DNA from: Candidatus Termititenax sp.
GTDB lineage: Bacteria; Margulisbacteria; Riflemargulisbacteria; GWF2-35-9; DYQY01
Assembly (NCBI GenBank): GCA_020719045.1
Contig: DYQY01000006.1
Coordinates: 1-30,797 of the forward strand
DNA: 30,797 nucleotides
Reading direction: 5' to 3'
Both the position numbers and the translations under genes were made by a program. The notes under the pieces are model-generated. The model worked only from the letters and a program-made list of their open reading frames with translations, did no database searches and was not told where the DNA came from. Positions 7,392 to 15,314 of the stretch are shown in pieces (position 1 is the first letter of the stretch; each line of letters begins with the position of its first letter).

Positions 7392-10343
7392 TTATCTTAC
7401 ATAATCTGCCATAATTTCAGTCATTGCTATTTCAACTAATTGCATAGTTCCTTCATAATCATTCTTTATTAAATTATCAGACTTAACTTTTTTCATAAAA
7501 ATAGAAATGTATAGTGACATATCAGTGCTAAATAAATCAACGTTTCTGTCTACATCTCCTAACACAGGCTCAATAGTTTGAAAAATAAAATCTTTTAACT
7601 GATTAATTTCCTGATTGTTTCTCATAATATCTTTAATAGACTCCACATCCGAATAGTTAAGTTTAGACAAATTCCCTATCATTTTTACTAATGAGGAATC
7701 AGGAACCACAACGTAATCGATGTTAAATCCAAACAACAAATAAGCGAATAAATAACCATATTTACTATGAAGGTCACCACAGTAACCTATTTCTTTTCCT
7801 GACTGTTTAACAGTATTAATTATATTATTTAATGTAATAAGTTCTAACACATTATAGCTATATCCTCCTTGATTAGAGAGCATTGACATACCAAACCTAG
7901 ATTCTCCAAACATTAAATGTTTTAAATCATTTCCCCCAATACTAAAAAAATCAGCGACAGCAACGATTCCTTTTAGATTAACTACACTTTCTGGGGTTTC
8001 AATCATTGCCCCAACTTTCATTTTATTAAAATTGTCTTGTAGTTTATCAAACCCACCAACACCTTCCATTTCACGAAGTGACTCCTCCACCAAATTCTTC
8101 ACATAACTAATGTCTTCTGATTTACCAATCATTGGCACTAATACCTTATTAACACCTTTACTAATACAAACCTTTAACATGGCCTTATAAAAACCTTCAT
8201 TTTGCTTGATAACGTCCATGCCTCTTTGATGACCACCAGATACCTTCAGAAATGGCAAAAGCTTATCTGGGGCAGTATCCAACAAACGGATTACTGCATT
8301 TGGATCTTTTCTTAGTATAGTTGAAATAATCGTTGAAACATCTCTAATGAAAACTTTCATAAATTCTGGAGAATCATAGTTTCCATTAAACTCACTTTCC
8401 CAACTTGAAAGATAGTCATTAATAATCATTGACTCCAACCTAGTAAGACCAATCGATCTAGCTGACTCTTCATCCTTAATTTGAACGGAAGATATTATGG
8501 AGTCAGCTAAAGATATTTGTCTTCCATCTTTAAATGTCGCATTCGCTGCTGAACGCTTAACTACTTGCTCATACTCTGCGTGTTCTGTCTGCTGCAACAT
8601 ACACCAACTCTTTATTTGATTAACATTAGCAATTGTTATAACCTGTGATGGTCGTGTATCTAAATATAATGAAAGAGTATTTAATGATGTGTCATTATTC
8701 TTATCTCTTTTAGAAGAAACCCACTGTTGCAACAACGACTTATTTCCAATTAAGCTTGCACCATTAGAAATAAATTCCATAAACTCAGGAACAGTAAGGG
8801 TACTAATGTCCACAAACGACTGTTTACCAGTATCCAAAACGACATATGGACAATCCTTTAACGCATACACTAAAGCATCTTGTTCTTCTTTTTTGTCTAG
8901 CTTCATATTAGCCAAAGAAATCCTAACTGCTCTTGTATCTGTATACATTGAAGAAACATATTGCTTTCTACTACTTGTTACTACTGGAATTCCTATACTC
9001 TTTAAATATATCCTTAAGTGACCAATACCATTAGTGTCTTCCTCAAAATGTATAGCCTTAATTTTATCTTCTTTGACCCCAGTAGCTATGATCTGCTTCA
9101 TTAACCCTTCTGGAATATTATCGGCATGTATAGTAACTCTCTCCCCTGCATTAACTAGCTCATTATATTTTTCAAAATAATCACGATAAATATCTAATCC
9201 TGACTTGCTAAAAATATCTAACACAATATCTTTAAATTGTGCCATTCCTTTACCAAGAACGACTCTGTTTCTTTCAATAAAATCACTAGAGTCAAGAGCA
9301 ACAGCTAAATCTTTTATTATTGTTCTGACATCAACTTCTTTATTGTTAGCATAACTTGCAAATAACTGTTGTAATGACATTTTCTCAAGCTCAGGATACT
9401 TCTCAAAAAGACCTGCCTTTTTAAGAAACAAGTTCTTTTCATTTAAAAATAAGGCCTCTATAAATTTAAAATTGGTCTCTGCATCACTATCAGGAACGCA
9501 GTGTTTTAATTCCTCCTGAACATTTTCAATATACTTACTTAAAGCATTTATAACACGCCGATTTTCTATTTTGTTTTCAGGTATTACAACATCTTCAAGC
9601 TTTACTTTTTGATAGTACAAAATATTACCAGAATAAACTACTCCTGGAGAAGACTCCTGCAAACCCTCTAAAGCCTTTGAGCCAATACCAATCTCACTAT
9701 CAGACAAAATTGCTCCAACCATACCAACAGCTTCTTTCGCATATAATCCCTCAGCAACGACTGATATTTTCTGTCCATTAGCAATAGCAGCTGTTGTTAG
9801 TTGTGTGAATGACGTTGCCACTATCTCTTTTTTTCCGTCAACAATCAGCCTAATATTGGCACCTGGATAATTTTTTGTTGCAACTAAATTTATTTGTGAT
9901 GCAGGTCTAAAATGAATTCCATTTGCAAGGTTAACAGTAAACTCTTCTTTTACCACTCTACCAATGTCACTGGATTTGGACGGCAATGTTTCGGCAACAA
10001 CTTGCACAATATCTTGCTCTATCTCACCGAATCCGCTAGCAAATAAATCAGCAACCTCCTGCGCAGCTTTTGAAGAATTTGGGCCTTTAACCTCTAGTTT
10101 AAATGAAGTATCAACCATCATTCCCATCATTAGCACATCCATAACAGAAAAAGTTCCAGAAAATACATATTCATTACCATCGACATTAAAACAAAATGAA
10201 CACCCATTATACTTCTGCATAGCGTTAACAATCATTCCTGATGGCAACACATGCACACCTGAATCATTCAAAACCTTACAACTCACTGTTGCTACCTTAT
10301 TCTCATTTTTATCGGCAACAGCAACTATTTTATTCAACATCAT
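7392..10343 (-). CDS. Tandem HPr domains fused to PTS enzyme I-like protein
   Basis: A 983-residue fusion. Residues 15-105 form an HPr-like domain in which GVHVLPS keeps the phosphorylatable His (H31) but has Leu33 in place of the conserved Arg. Residues 130-215 form a second HPr domain with an intact GIHFRPAS (H144, R146). From about 230 the protein is enzyme I-like (SPGVVYSGN). Its phosphohistidine segment is NGIGHLRIYLKSIGIPVV; H442 aligns with the enzyme I active His, but Gly replaces the preceding Ser. The PEP-binding barrel has GAMIETPESV, DFFSIGGNDL and YCGDL with the catalytic Cys (C855). No EII component is nearby, so a regulatory relay seems likelier than sugar uptake. It is the first gene of the leftward operon. 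AAGGAG lies ten bases before the ATG. Confidence 0.8.
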   Translation of the reverse strand: MMLNKIVAVADKNENKVATVSCKVLNDSGVHVLPSGMIVNAMQKYNGCSFCFNVDGNEYVFSGTFSVMDVLMMGMMVDTSFKLEVKGPNSSKAAQEVADLFASGFGEIEQDIVQVVAETLPSKSSDIGRVVKEEFTVNLANGIHFRPASQINLVATKNYPGANIRLIVDGKKEIVATSFTQLTTAAIANGQKISVVAEGLYAKEAVGMVGAILSDSEIGIGSKALEGLQESSPGVVYSGNILYYQKVKLEDVVIPENKIENRRVINALSKYIENVQEELKHCVPDSDAETNFKFIEALFLNEKNLFLKKAGLFEKYPELEKMSLQQLFASYANNKEVDVRTIIKDLAVALDSSDFIERNRVVLGKGMAQFKDIVLDIFSKSGLDIYRDYFEKYNELVNAGERVTIHADNIPEGLMKQIIATGVKEDKIKAIHFEEDTNGIGHLRIYLKSIGIPVVTSSRKQYVSSMYTDTRAVRISLANMKLDKKEEQDALVYALKDCPYVVLDTGKQSFVDISTLTVPEFMEFISNGASLIGNKSLLQQWVSSKRDKNNDTSLNTLSLYLDTRPSQVITIANVNQIKSWCMLQQTEHAEYEQVVKRSAANATFKDGRQISLADSIISSVQIKDEESARSIGLTRLESMIINDYLSSWESEFNGNYDSPEFMKVFIRDVSTIISTILRKDPNAVIRLLDTAPDKLLPFLKVSGGHQRGMDVIKQNEGFYKAMLKVCISKGVNKVLVPMIGKSEDISYVKNLVEESLREMEGVGGFDKLQDNFNKMKVGAMIETPESVVNLKGIVAVADFFSIGGNDLKHLMFGESRFGMSMLSNQGGYSYNVLELITLNNIINTVKQSGKEIGYCGDLHSKYGYLFAYLLFGFNIDYVVVPDSSLVKMIGNLSKLNYSDVESIKDIMRNNQEINQLKDFIFQTIEPVLGDVDRNVDLFSTDMSLYISIFMKKVKSDNLIKNDYEGTMQLVEIAMTEIMADYVR

Positions 10344-10438
10344 ATATATTTTTCTCCTTATAACTTCTATTCATTAAAAATATATCGGAACACTGATAAA
10401 AAAATCCCACTCTTTTATGTATTTATTCTTTTGCCCAA

Positions 10439-10459
10439 ATGGTTCATAATTTAAACCAT
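10439..10459 (+). promoter_or_regulatory. -10 box within an inverted repeat at a start codon
   Basis: ATGGTT (10439-10444) and AACCAT (10454-10459) are perfect inverted repeats nine bases apart. Between them is CATAAT (10445-10450), a five-of-six match to a -10 box, seven bases before the ATG at 10458. The right arm includes the first two bases of the start codon. No Shine-Dalgarno sequence is seen, so the mRNA may be leaderless. The symmetry could be an operator. The rest of the gap (10344-10438) holds only the Shine-Dalgarno of the leftward gene and AT-rich DNA. Confidence 0.4.
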
Positions 10460-10958
10460 GGAAAACACAAATAATCACGAAGATGACTATCTAAATCAAC
10501 CTGAGTCCTTTAAGGATATTGCAAAAATATGCGTCAAAAAAAAGAACAAAGGCCCATTTGACCAAGTGATATCTTCATTGTACAGATATCAAAAACTTAT
10601 TGAATATCTTAAAGAAGAAGAAAATCTACCAAAACAAGACAATAAACTACTGTTGGAAATGCTTACAAAGGGATTACGCTACAAAAACTTTAATGAATTC
10701 AAAGAAGAAAACGTAGGCTCAGTAGCTTTTGGATTCTTACAACACACTCCAGATATTAAAGCTTTTTATAAGAAAATCCATAACCCAAACAAAAACATCA
10801 AAACTACTTTCTTAGAGTTAATTAAAGACAATCTTAAAGAGCATGAAGAAGGTCTAACGTTTTTAAAAAACATCATCGATAAACAAATTGAAGAAAAAGA
10901 ACGTCAAGAAAAACTTATACAGATGCAACGAAGTAACCCAAGCGGAATGTCTATTTAG
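10458..10958 (+). CDS. Hypothetical small helical protein
   Basis: I do not recognise this 166-residue protein. It is highly charged (rich in Lys, Glu, Asn), has no signal peptide or membrane helix, and looks almost wholly helical, with a probable coiled-coil near the end (KEHEEGLTFLKNIIDKQIEE). The N-terminal 20 residues are acidic and probably disordered. It is supported as a gene by its uninterrupted frame, a -10 box just upstream and tight packing between neighbours. It stands alone on the plus strand between two leftward genes, and its stop codon overlaps the stop codon of the convergent MotE-like gene. A soluble regulator or adaptor is possible, but nothing here shows it. Confidence 0.65.
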   Translation: MENTNNHEDDYLNQPESFKDIAKICVKKKNKGPFDQVISSLYRYQKLIEYLKEEENLPKQDNKLLLEMLTKGLRYKNFNEFKEENVGSVAFGFLQHTPDIKAFYKKIHNPNKNIKTTFLELIKDNLKEHEEGLTFLKNIIDKQIEEKERQEKLIQMQRSNPSGMSI

Positions 10959-12340
10959 GTTGTAATGTTTTGTGTTACTTGCTTAGTTTCTTCTAATAAT
11001 TGCAAATATAACTTCGCTTCCCCTACTGGATAGGCATCAAATAGTTTTGCTTTCTTCTTAACAGATAATTTCTTAAAAATACTCAATTTTTCCTCAATAG
11101 ACATTTTTCTATAAATTGTTATTAAGTCGTTCTCAGCTATCTTTTCCCAAATCTGCATATATTTCTTAAACATCTTCGATTTTTCTGCCTCTGTGCCAGT
11201 ACCTATCATTTTTCGATAAACGCCTACAGCTGTTTCTGAGGTAATTAGTGGCAAGGTTTTAGCTATCTTCTTCACAGATAAATACTTCAATAAGGAAACT
11301 ATCTCATCTTGCTTCATCTTCTGCAAAATTTCAGCAACTTTTGCTTCAGGCATCTTCTCATATACTTTCACGACAGCCTTTAATTGCTTCTCTTTTTGTT
11401 TTTCCTCATCGGTTATAGTAGGAACAGCCTCTGGAGTAGCACCAGGCGCAGCAACTTGTGCTTGATTATTAGGTTGTGTCTGTGGCTGAGCTGCTGCATT
11501 CGGAACATTTGCTACATTAGCAGTTGGAATAGCTGCTTTGTTATTCTGAGACGCGCTATCTGACTCTTTTACTATAAACTTAGGCACCTGAAACAAAGAA
11601 GCGCCTAAAGCAACCCGCAGGTTATTTACCCATTCATATAGTAGCTCCACCTGCGTACTATTATTAAATATCGCATCTTCTTGGCTAACACGGAAAAGCT
11701 CTTCTCCCATTATCTCTGCTTTATATATGTCTCCATCTATAACTGGAAGTAGCTGATTGAAGTCCGCCTTCTCGTTTAATAATGCGTTTACCTTCTTAAC
11801 AACATAGACTGCTCTAGCATATGGGAAATTGTCTCCCTGCCCGAAATATATCTTAATAACCAAAACATTATCAACCCATATCTCTGCTAACTCTTTATTA
11901 TTAATTCTATTTTTAACTACCCTTAGCTTATAAAGAAATGGAACAAAATTTTCACCATCAACATCTGCTTCCTCTATTAAATCTACTTGGAACTCTCCTG
12001 CTTTCTGGATTTTACTTAAATCATCTTTTTGTTCTTTAGCTAACTTTATTCTTAGTTCTTTTGCCTCAATATTCTTTACTATTGTACTCACTATAGGTAA
12101 TCTCTCAGATACCTTTTTAGGTAAAACTCCAAAGAACGCTAGATTAGCTAATGTTAAATATATAACAACACCAACAACTGCAAAAACAACTGTTGAAAGT
12201 AGCGTATACTTAAGAATAGGAAGAAGAACTAAAAGAAAATTAATTTTCTCCTTAGGCGTAGTATCCTTCGGTTTAACAACTTTCTCTTTTTTCTCTTTTT
12301 TTGCTTTTGGTTCTTTCTTTTCTTTTGGCTCTTTGTCCAT
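10955..12340 (-). CDS. Membrane-anchored protein with MotE/MgtE-N-like C-terminus
   Basis: A 461-residue protein. A Lys-rich cytoplasmic N-terminus (1-33) is followed by a hydrophobic segment at about 34-72 that can form one or two membrane helices. Residues 110-250 form a domain I cannot name, with IWVDNVLVIKIYFG followed by a YARAVYVVKKVNALL helix. A Pro/Gln/Ala-rich linker (about 265-310) leads to two helical repeats, VYEKMPEAKVAEILQKM and IYRKMSIEEKLSIFKKL, like the MgtE N-terminal/FliG-like fold in the flagellar stator chaperone MotE. It is divergent from, and next to, the fliK operon, which supports a flagellar role. It is much larger than ordinary MotE, so the call is by domain only. 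GGAAGG eight bases upstream supports the start. Confidence 0.6.
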   Translation of the reverse strand: MDKEPKEKKEPKAKKEKKEKVVKPKDTTPKEKINFLLVLLPILKYTLLSTVVFAVVGVVIYLTLANLAFFGVLPKKVSERLPIVSTIVKNIEAKELRIKLAKEQKDDLSKIQKAGEFQVDLIEEADVDGENFVPFLYKLRVVKNRINNKELAEIWVDNVLVIKIYFGQGDNFPYARAVYVVKKVNALLNEKADFNQLLPVIDGDIYKAEIMGEELFRVSQEDAIFNNSTQVELLYEWVNNLRVALGASLFQVPKFIVKESDSASQNNKAAIPTANVANVPNAAAQPQTQPNNQAQVAAPGATPEAVPTITDEEKQKEKQLKAVVKVYEKMPEAKVAEILQKMKQDEIVSLLKYLSVKKIAKTLPLITSETAVGVYRKMIGTGTEAEKSKMFKKYMQIWEKIAENDLITIYRKMSIEEKLSIFKKLSVKKKAKLFDAYPVGEAKLYLQLLEETKQVTQNITT

Positions 12341-12529
12341 CTTAAAAACCTTCCCTCATTCCTAATAAATCTCTCATATAGATTAATATCCTTAAATGTA
12401 TCTTTTTGTAATACCCCACTTTACATTAGTCCATATCCTTGTAATATTCTAATTGTACAGAGAATAATCAGTACATCATGGAAGAACCCAATATATAAAG
12501 GATTTTACTATAAAATAGGAGGAAAGTTA

Positions 12530-14137
12530 ATGTTTTCAGCTGATATAACAGGTTCTTTTATAAATGATGTATTTCGCGCCGATAACAGTTCAGCAAATTA
12601 TGCTTCAAGCTCCAAGGCAAACTCAACGGAGAATTCTTCATCTGATATTTCTTTCCAAAAAGACTTACAAAACAGAATAAACGAACAATCAAACGAACAA
12701 AAAAGAGACACTTTTAAAGAAAAAGAAAAGGTTACTCAATCTTTTGATGCACCAGCAAAACCACAGGAAACACAAAAAACACAAGAATCTTCAACAGACA
12801 AACCAGTAGCCGAGTTGCCACCAACTAAAACGGAACATAAAACCGAAACTACCAATAAAACTAAAACAACAAAACTAGAAGACAATGAACATATTGAGCT
12901 AAATAACCTTTTAGAAAAACTAACTGAATTATTAACTAAGCTTGATACAGAAGGAATTGAGCCAACTGATGAAATAAACAGCCTACTAGCTTCTATCGCA
13001 ATATTGCTTGAAAGCCTAAGCAACCCAGAGTTACAAACAACTCCAAACAAGAATCTGTTTATGGGAATTGCCTCAAAAATCAAACAGCTAAACCTAACTA
13101 ATCCAAGAACACAAGAGAATATTCCTATTCATTTTATTAACAAAAAAGACTTAGCTGAATTATTAAATAAAATTTCCGCTAACTTAGCGAACAAAGAAAT
13201 GGCTCAAGACATCAACACTTCAGCGACCAACGATATTACAAAAGAAATAGCAAGTTTACTTGAAAAGCTAAATGGTGTTATTGAAAGCACACAAAAGAAA
13301 TCTTATATGATTGCAGAAACAAACATTCAAGACGACTCAAATGTAAAAGAAACCTTAAAAACAGCTGATAATAAGGTAAGTAAGGACATTAAACCTACTA
13401 ACGAAACACCAAAAATAGAAACAAAGGAGAATGCTAGTAACCCTGAGCTCTCTTCCTCATCAACAGAAGAACAAGCAGTGGAAACAGCTCCAAAGAAACA
13501 AGTCTCTGTTAAGGTTAATAATGAAGAGTCTTTATTTAATCAAAACAACAAATTGGAAGTAAAAGACCCAGTTCCAAAAGTTATTTCTCTTGATAATGAT
13601 TTATCTGAATTTAATACAAAAATGAATATAAGAGAAATAAGAGAGCCTGAAGTTGTTATGCCTATGCAAAAGAACAACCAATCTAATACTGAAAAACAAA
13701 ACCAAATAATGAACCAATTTCGTACATTTCTTACTATTAACAAAATGAAAACAGATACAGAAATCAACATGCGTCTCTACCCAAGAGAACTTGGGGAAGT
13801 AAAAGTTAAGATTACAAAAGAACAAATAGCTGGCAACGAAAATACTCAGATAGTTGCTAAATTTCAAGTATCCAGCGCAGCAGTAAAGGCTATACTCGAA
13901 AGCAACTTTGATTCACTTAAAAATGACTTACAACAAAACTCAAACATTGTTATATCAGCTTTAAGCGTTGAAGTCGCTGACAAAAACAATCAAGAACAAA
14001 ACTTCTCTAACTTCTTTGATAATAACTTCTCATCTAATAAAAGAGCTAAAGCAACAGAATCAATAGAAACATTGACAGAAAAAAAGAATATATTGGAACA
14101 AGTTACGGATAACAATGAAATTAATTCATTAGCATAG
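12530..14137 (+). CDS. fliK: Flagellar hook-length control protein FliK
   Basis: A 535-residue protein. Residues 1 to about 390 are low-complexity, rich in Lys, Glu, Asn, Thr and Ser, as expected of the FliK ruler part. The C-terminal domain (about 400-490) has the FliK signature MRLYPRELGEVKVKI followed by a conserved alternating segment (AKFQVSSAAVKAILESNFDSL). FliK is secreted, measures hook length and makes FlhB switch export from hook to filament subunits. It is the first gene of the flagellar operon here, and AGGAGG lies eight bases upstream. The 189-base divergent gap before it holds this site and the upstream region of the MotE-like gene. A TATAAA at 12509-12514 could be a -10 box, but no -35 partner is clear. 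Confidence 0.9.
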   Translation: MFSADITGSFINDVFRADNSSANYASSSKANSTENSSSDISFQKDLQNRINEQSNEQKRDTFKEKEKVTQSFDAPAKPQETQKTQESSTDKPVAELPPTKTEHKTETTNKTKTTKLEDNEHIELNNLLEKLTELLTKLDTEGIEPTDEINSLLASIAILLESLSNPELQTTPNKNLFMGIASKIKQLNLTNPRTQENIPIHFINKKDLAELLNKISANLANKEMAQDINTSATNDITKEIASLLEKLNGVIESTQKKSYMIAETNIQDDSNVKETLKTADNKVSKDIKPTNETPKIETKENASNPELSSSSTEEQAVETAPKKQVSVKVNNEESLFNQNNKLEVKDPVPKVISLDNDLSEFNTKMNIREIREPEVVMPMQKNNQSNTEKQNQIMNQFRTFLTINKMKTDTEINMRLYPRELGEVKVKITKEQIAGNENTQIVAKFQVSSAAVKAILESNFDSLKNDLQQNSNIVISALSVEVADKNNQEQNFSNFFDNNFSSNKRAKATESIETLTEKKNILEQVTDNNEINSLA

Positions 14138-14146
14138 GAGGAAAAA

Positions 14147-14767
14147 ATGTCATCAATATCAGCGATTGGAGAACTAACTAAAACAACTAATGCAGACAAC
14201 ACTGCAAGTCTAGGAAAGGATGAGTTTCTAAGCTTACTAGTTACACAGCTTAAATACCAAGACCCGTTAGACCCTATGAAAAACGAAGCATTTATTGCAC
14301 AACTTGCACAGTTCAGCACGCTTGAGTCTATGAAGAATATGGAAGACAGCTTCCAAGGCTCAACAGCTTATAGCTTAATCGGGAAACTAATAGTAGCAAG
14401 AGAAGCTGAAACAGGGAAAGAAACAGAAGGAATTGTTAGTGGGATAAAGTCTAAGGCTGGCATTTACTACGCCATTATTCCAAGCCTATCTACCTCTGTT
14501 AAAAAAGAAGACGCACTCCAAGCATTTGCTCAAGCTAATCTAAGATTTGACCAGTTTAAACTAAAACTTTTTACACCAGAATCACTTAGCGCTAAGAACT
14601 ATATTTGGAAAAGCGATATTAAGTCAGCTGATGATTTTATTGAGGCACTTGGCTACTCAAGCGCTAGCGAAGTACCTACTTCATTAAAAGAACTCTGGGA
14701 TGGCAACTATTATAAGGAAGTTAACATTGACGAGATTACACAAGTTTACGAGAATACACAAAAATAA
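14147..14767 (+). CDS. flgD: Flagellar hook assembly scaffold FlgD
   Basis: A 206-residue protein whose N-terminal 80 residues carry the FlgD signature: LGKDEFLSLLVTQLKYQDPL, then AQLAQFSTLESM and a Gly-containing SLIGKLIVAR segment. FlgD caps the growing hook and is needed for FlgE polymerisation. After residue 90 the sequence does not resemble the usual FlgD immunoglobulin-like and Tudor-like domains. It instead has a region with GIVSGIKSKAGIYYAII and an acidic C-terminus, so the cap may be remodelled. AGGAGG precedes the ATG and the gap from fliK is 9 bases. Confidence 0.9.
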   Translation: MSSISAIGELTKTTNADNTASLGKDEFLSLLVTQLKYQDPLDPMKNEAFIAQLAQFSTLESMKNMEDSFQGSTAYSLIGKLIVAREAETGKETEGIVSGIKSKAGIYYAIIPSLSTSVKKEDALQAFAQANLRFDQFKLKLFTPESLSAKNYIWKSDIKSADDFIEALGYSSASEVPTSLKELWDGNYYKEVNIDEITQVYENTQK

Positions 14768-14807
14768 TACGGTATAATATACTAAATAAAGGAGGTGAAA
14801 ATAAATA

Positions 14808-15215
14808 ATGGTTGATATGGGTAGTTTTAATCAAGAAATCCAAAGAATACAAGCCGAGCAGATTGGGCAAGGCATAGGACAAGTTCAAGGAGACAGAAAA
14901 GTTTCTCAACAACTTTTCAAAGATGAGTTCCTTAAAAAACTTGGTCTGGATGGCGAAAGCGACACATTAAAATTCTCAAATCATGCCATAACAAGACTTC
15001 AGAAAAGAAATATCGACATATCTAAAACACAGCTTGAAAGAATAAACCAAGCTTTTGATAAAGTTGCTCAAAAGGGAGCGAAAGAATCTTTGATACTACT
15101 TGATGAATTAGCATTTGTTGTAAGCGTAACGAATAAAACAGTAATGACAGCCATGGATCAACAGTCCATGAAAGATCAAGTGATTACAAATATAGATAGC
15201 GCTGTTATTGGATAA
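14808..15215 (+). CDS. Flagellar operon protein (TIGR02530-like)
   Basis: A 135-residue protein with FSNHAITRLQKRNIDIS and a C-terminal DELAFVVSVTNKTVMTAMD. These match the small conserved protein found between flgD and flgE in many flagellar operons (TIGR02530). Its position here is exactly that. The molecular role is not established; export with the hook proteins has been proposed from context. GGAGGTG lies ten bases before the ATG. A TATAAT at 14773-14778 in the short gap lacks a convincing -35 box, so I do not call a promoter. Confidence 0.85.
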   Translation: MVDMGSFNQEIQRIQAEQIGQGIGQVQGDRKVSQQLFKDEFLKKLGLDGESDTLKFSNHAITRLQKRNIDISKTQLERINQAFDKVAQKGAKESLILLDELAFVVSVTNKTVMTAMDQQSMKDQVITNIDSAVIG

Positions 15216-15242
15216 AAGGATAATTGGAAAAGGTTTAAGGGA

Positions 15243-15270
15243 AAAAGTTAAAGGAAAAAAATGCCGATTG
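15243..15270 (+). promoter_or_regulatory. Possible sigma-28 promoter for flgE
   Basis: AAAAGTTA (15243-15250) matches the sigma-28 -35 box TAAAGTTT at six of eight positions. GCCGATTG (15263-15270) matches the -10 box GCCGATAA at six of eight. The spacer is 12 bases against the usual 11. The expected mRNA start would be about 40 bases before flgE, which has its own Shine-Dalgarno (AGGGGG, 15302-15307). This is one of the few gaps of about 100 bases within the flagellar block. Confidence 0.35.
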
Positions 15271-15314
15271 GCCCTCATGTAGGAGATCGGTAAATCTAAG
15301 CAGGGGGTAAAAAT

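Noticed and set aside
12561-12585. Perfect sigma-28 -10 octamer GCCGATAA inside the start of fliK, with TAAA 13 bases upstream.
   Set aside because: It lies in coding sequence, and the same octamer also occurs inside cas12a (about 27757), so chance is likely.
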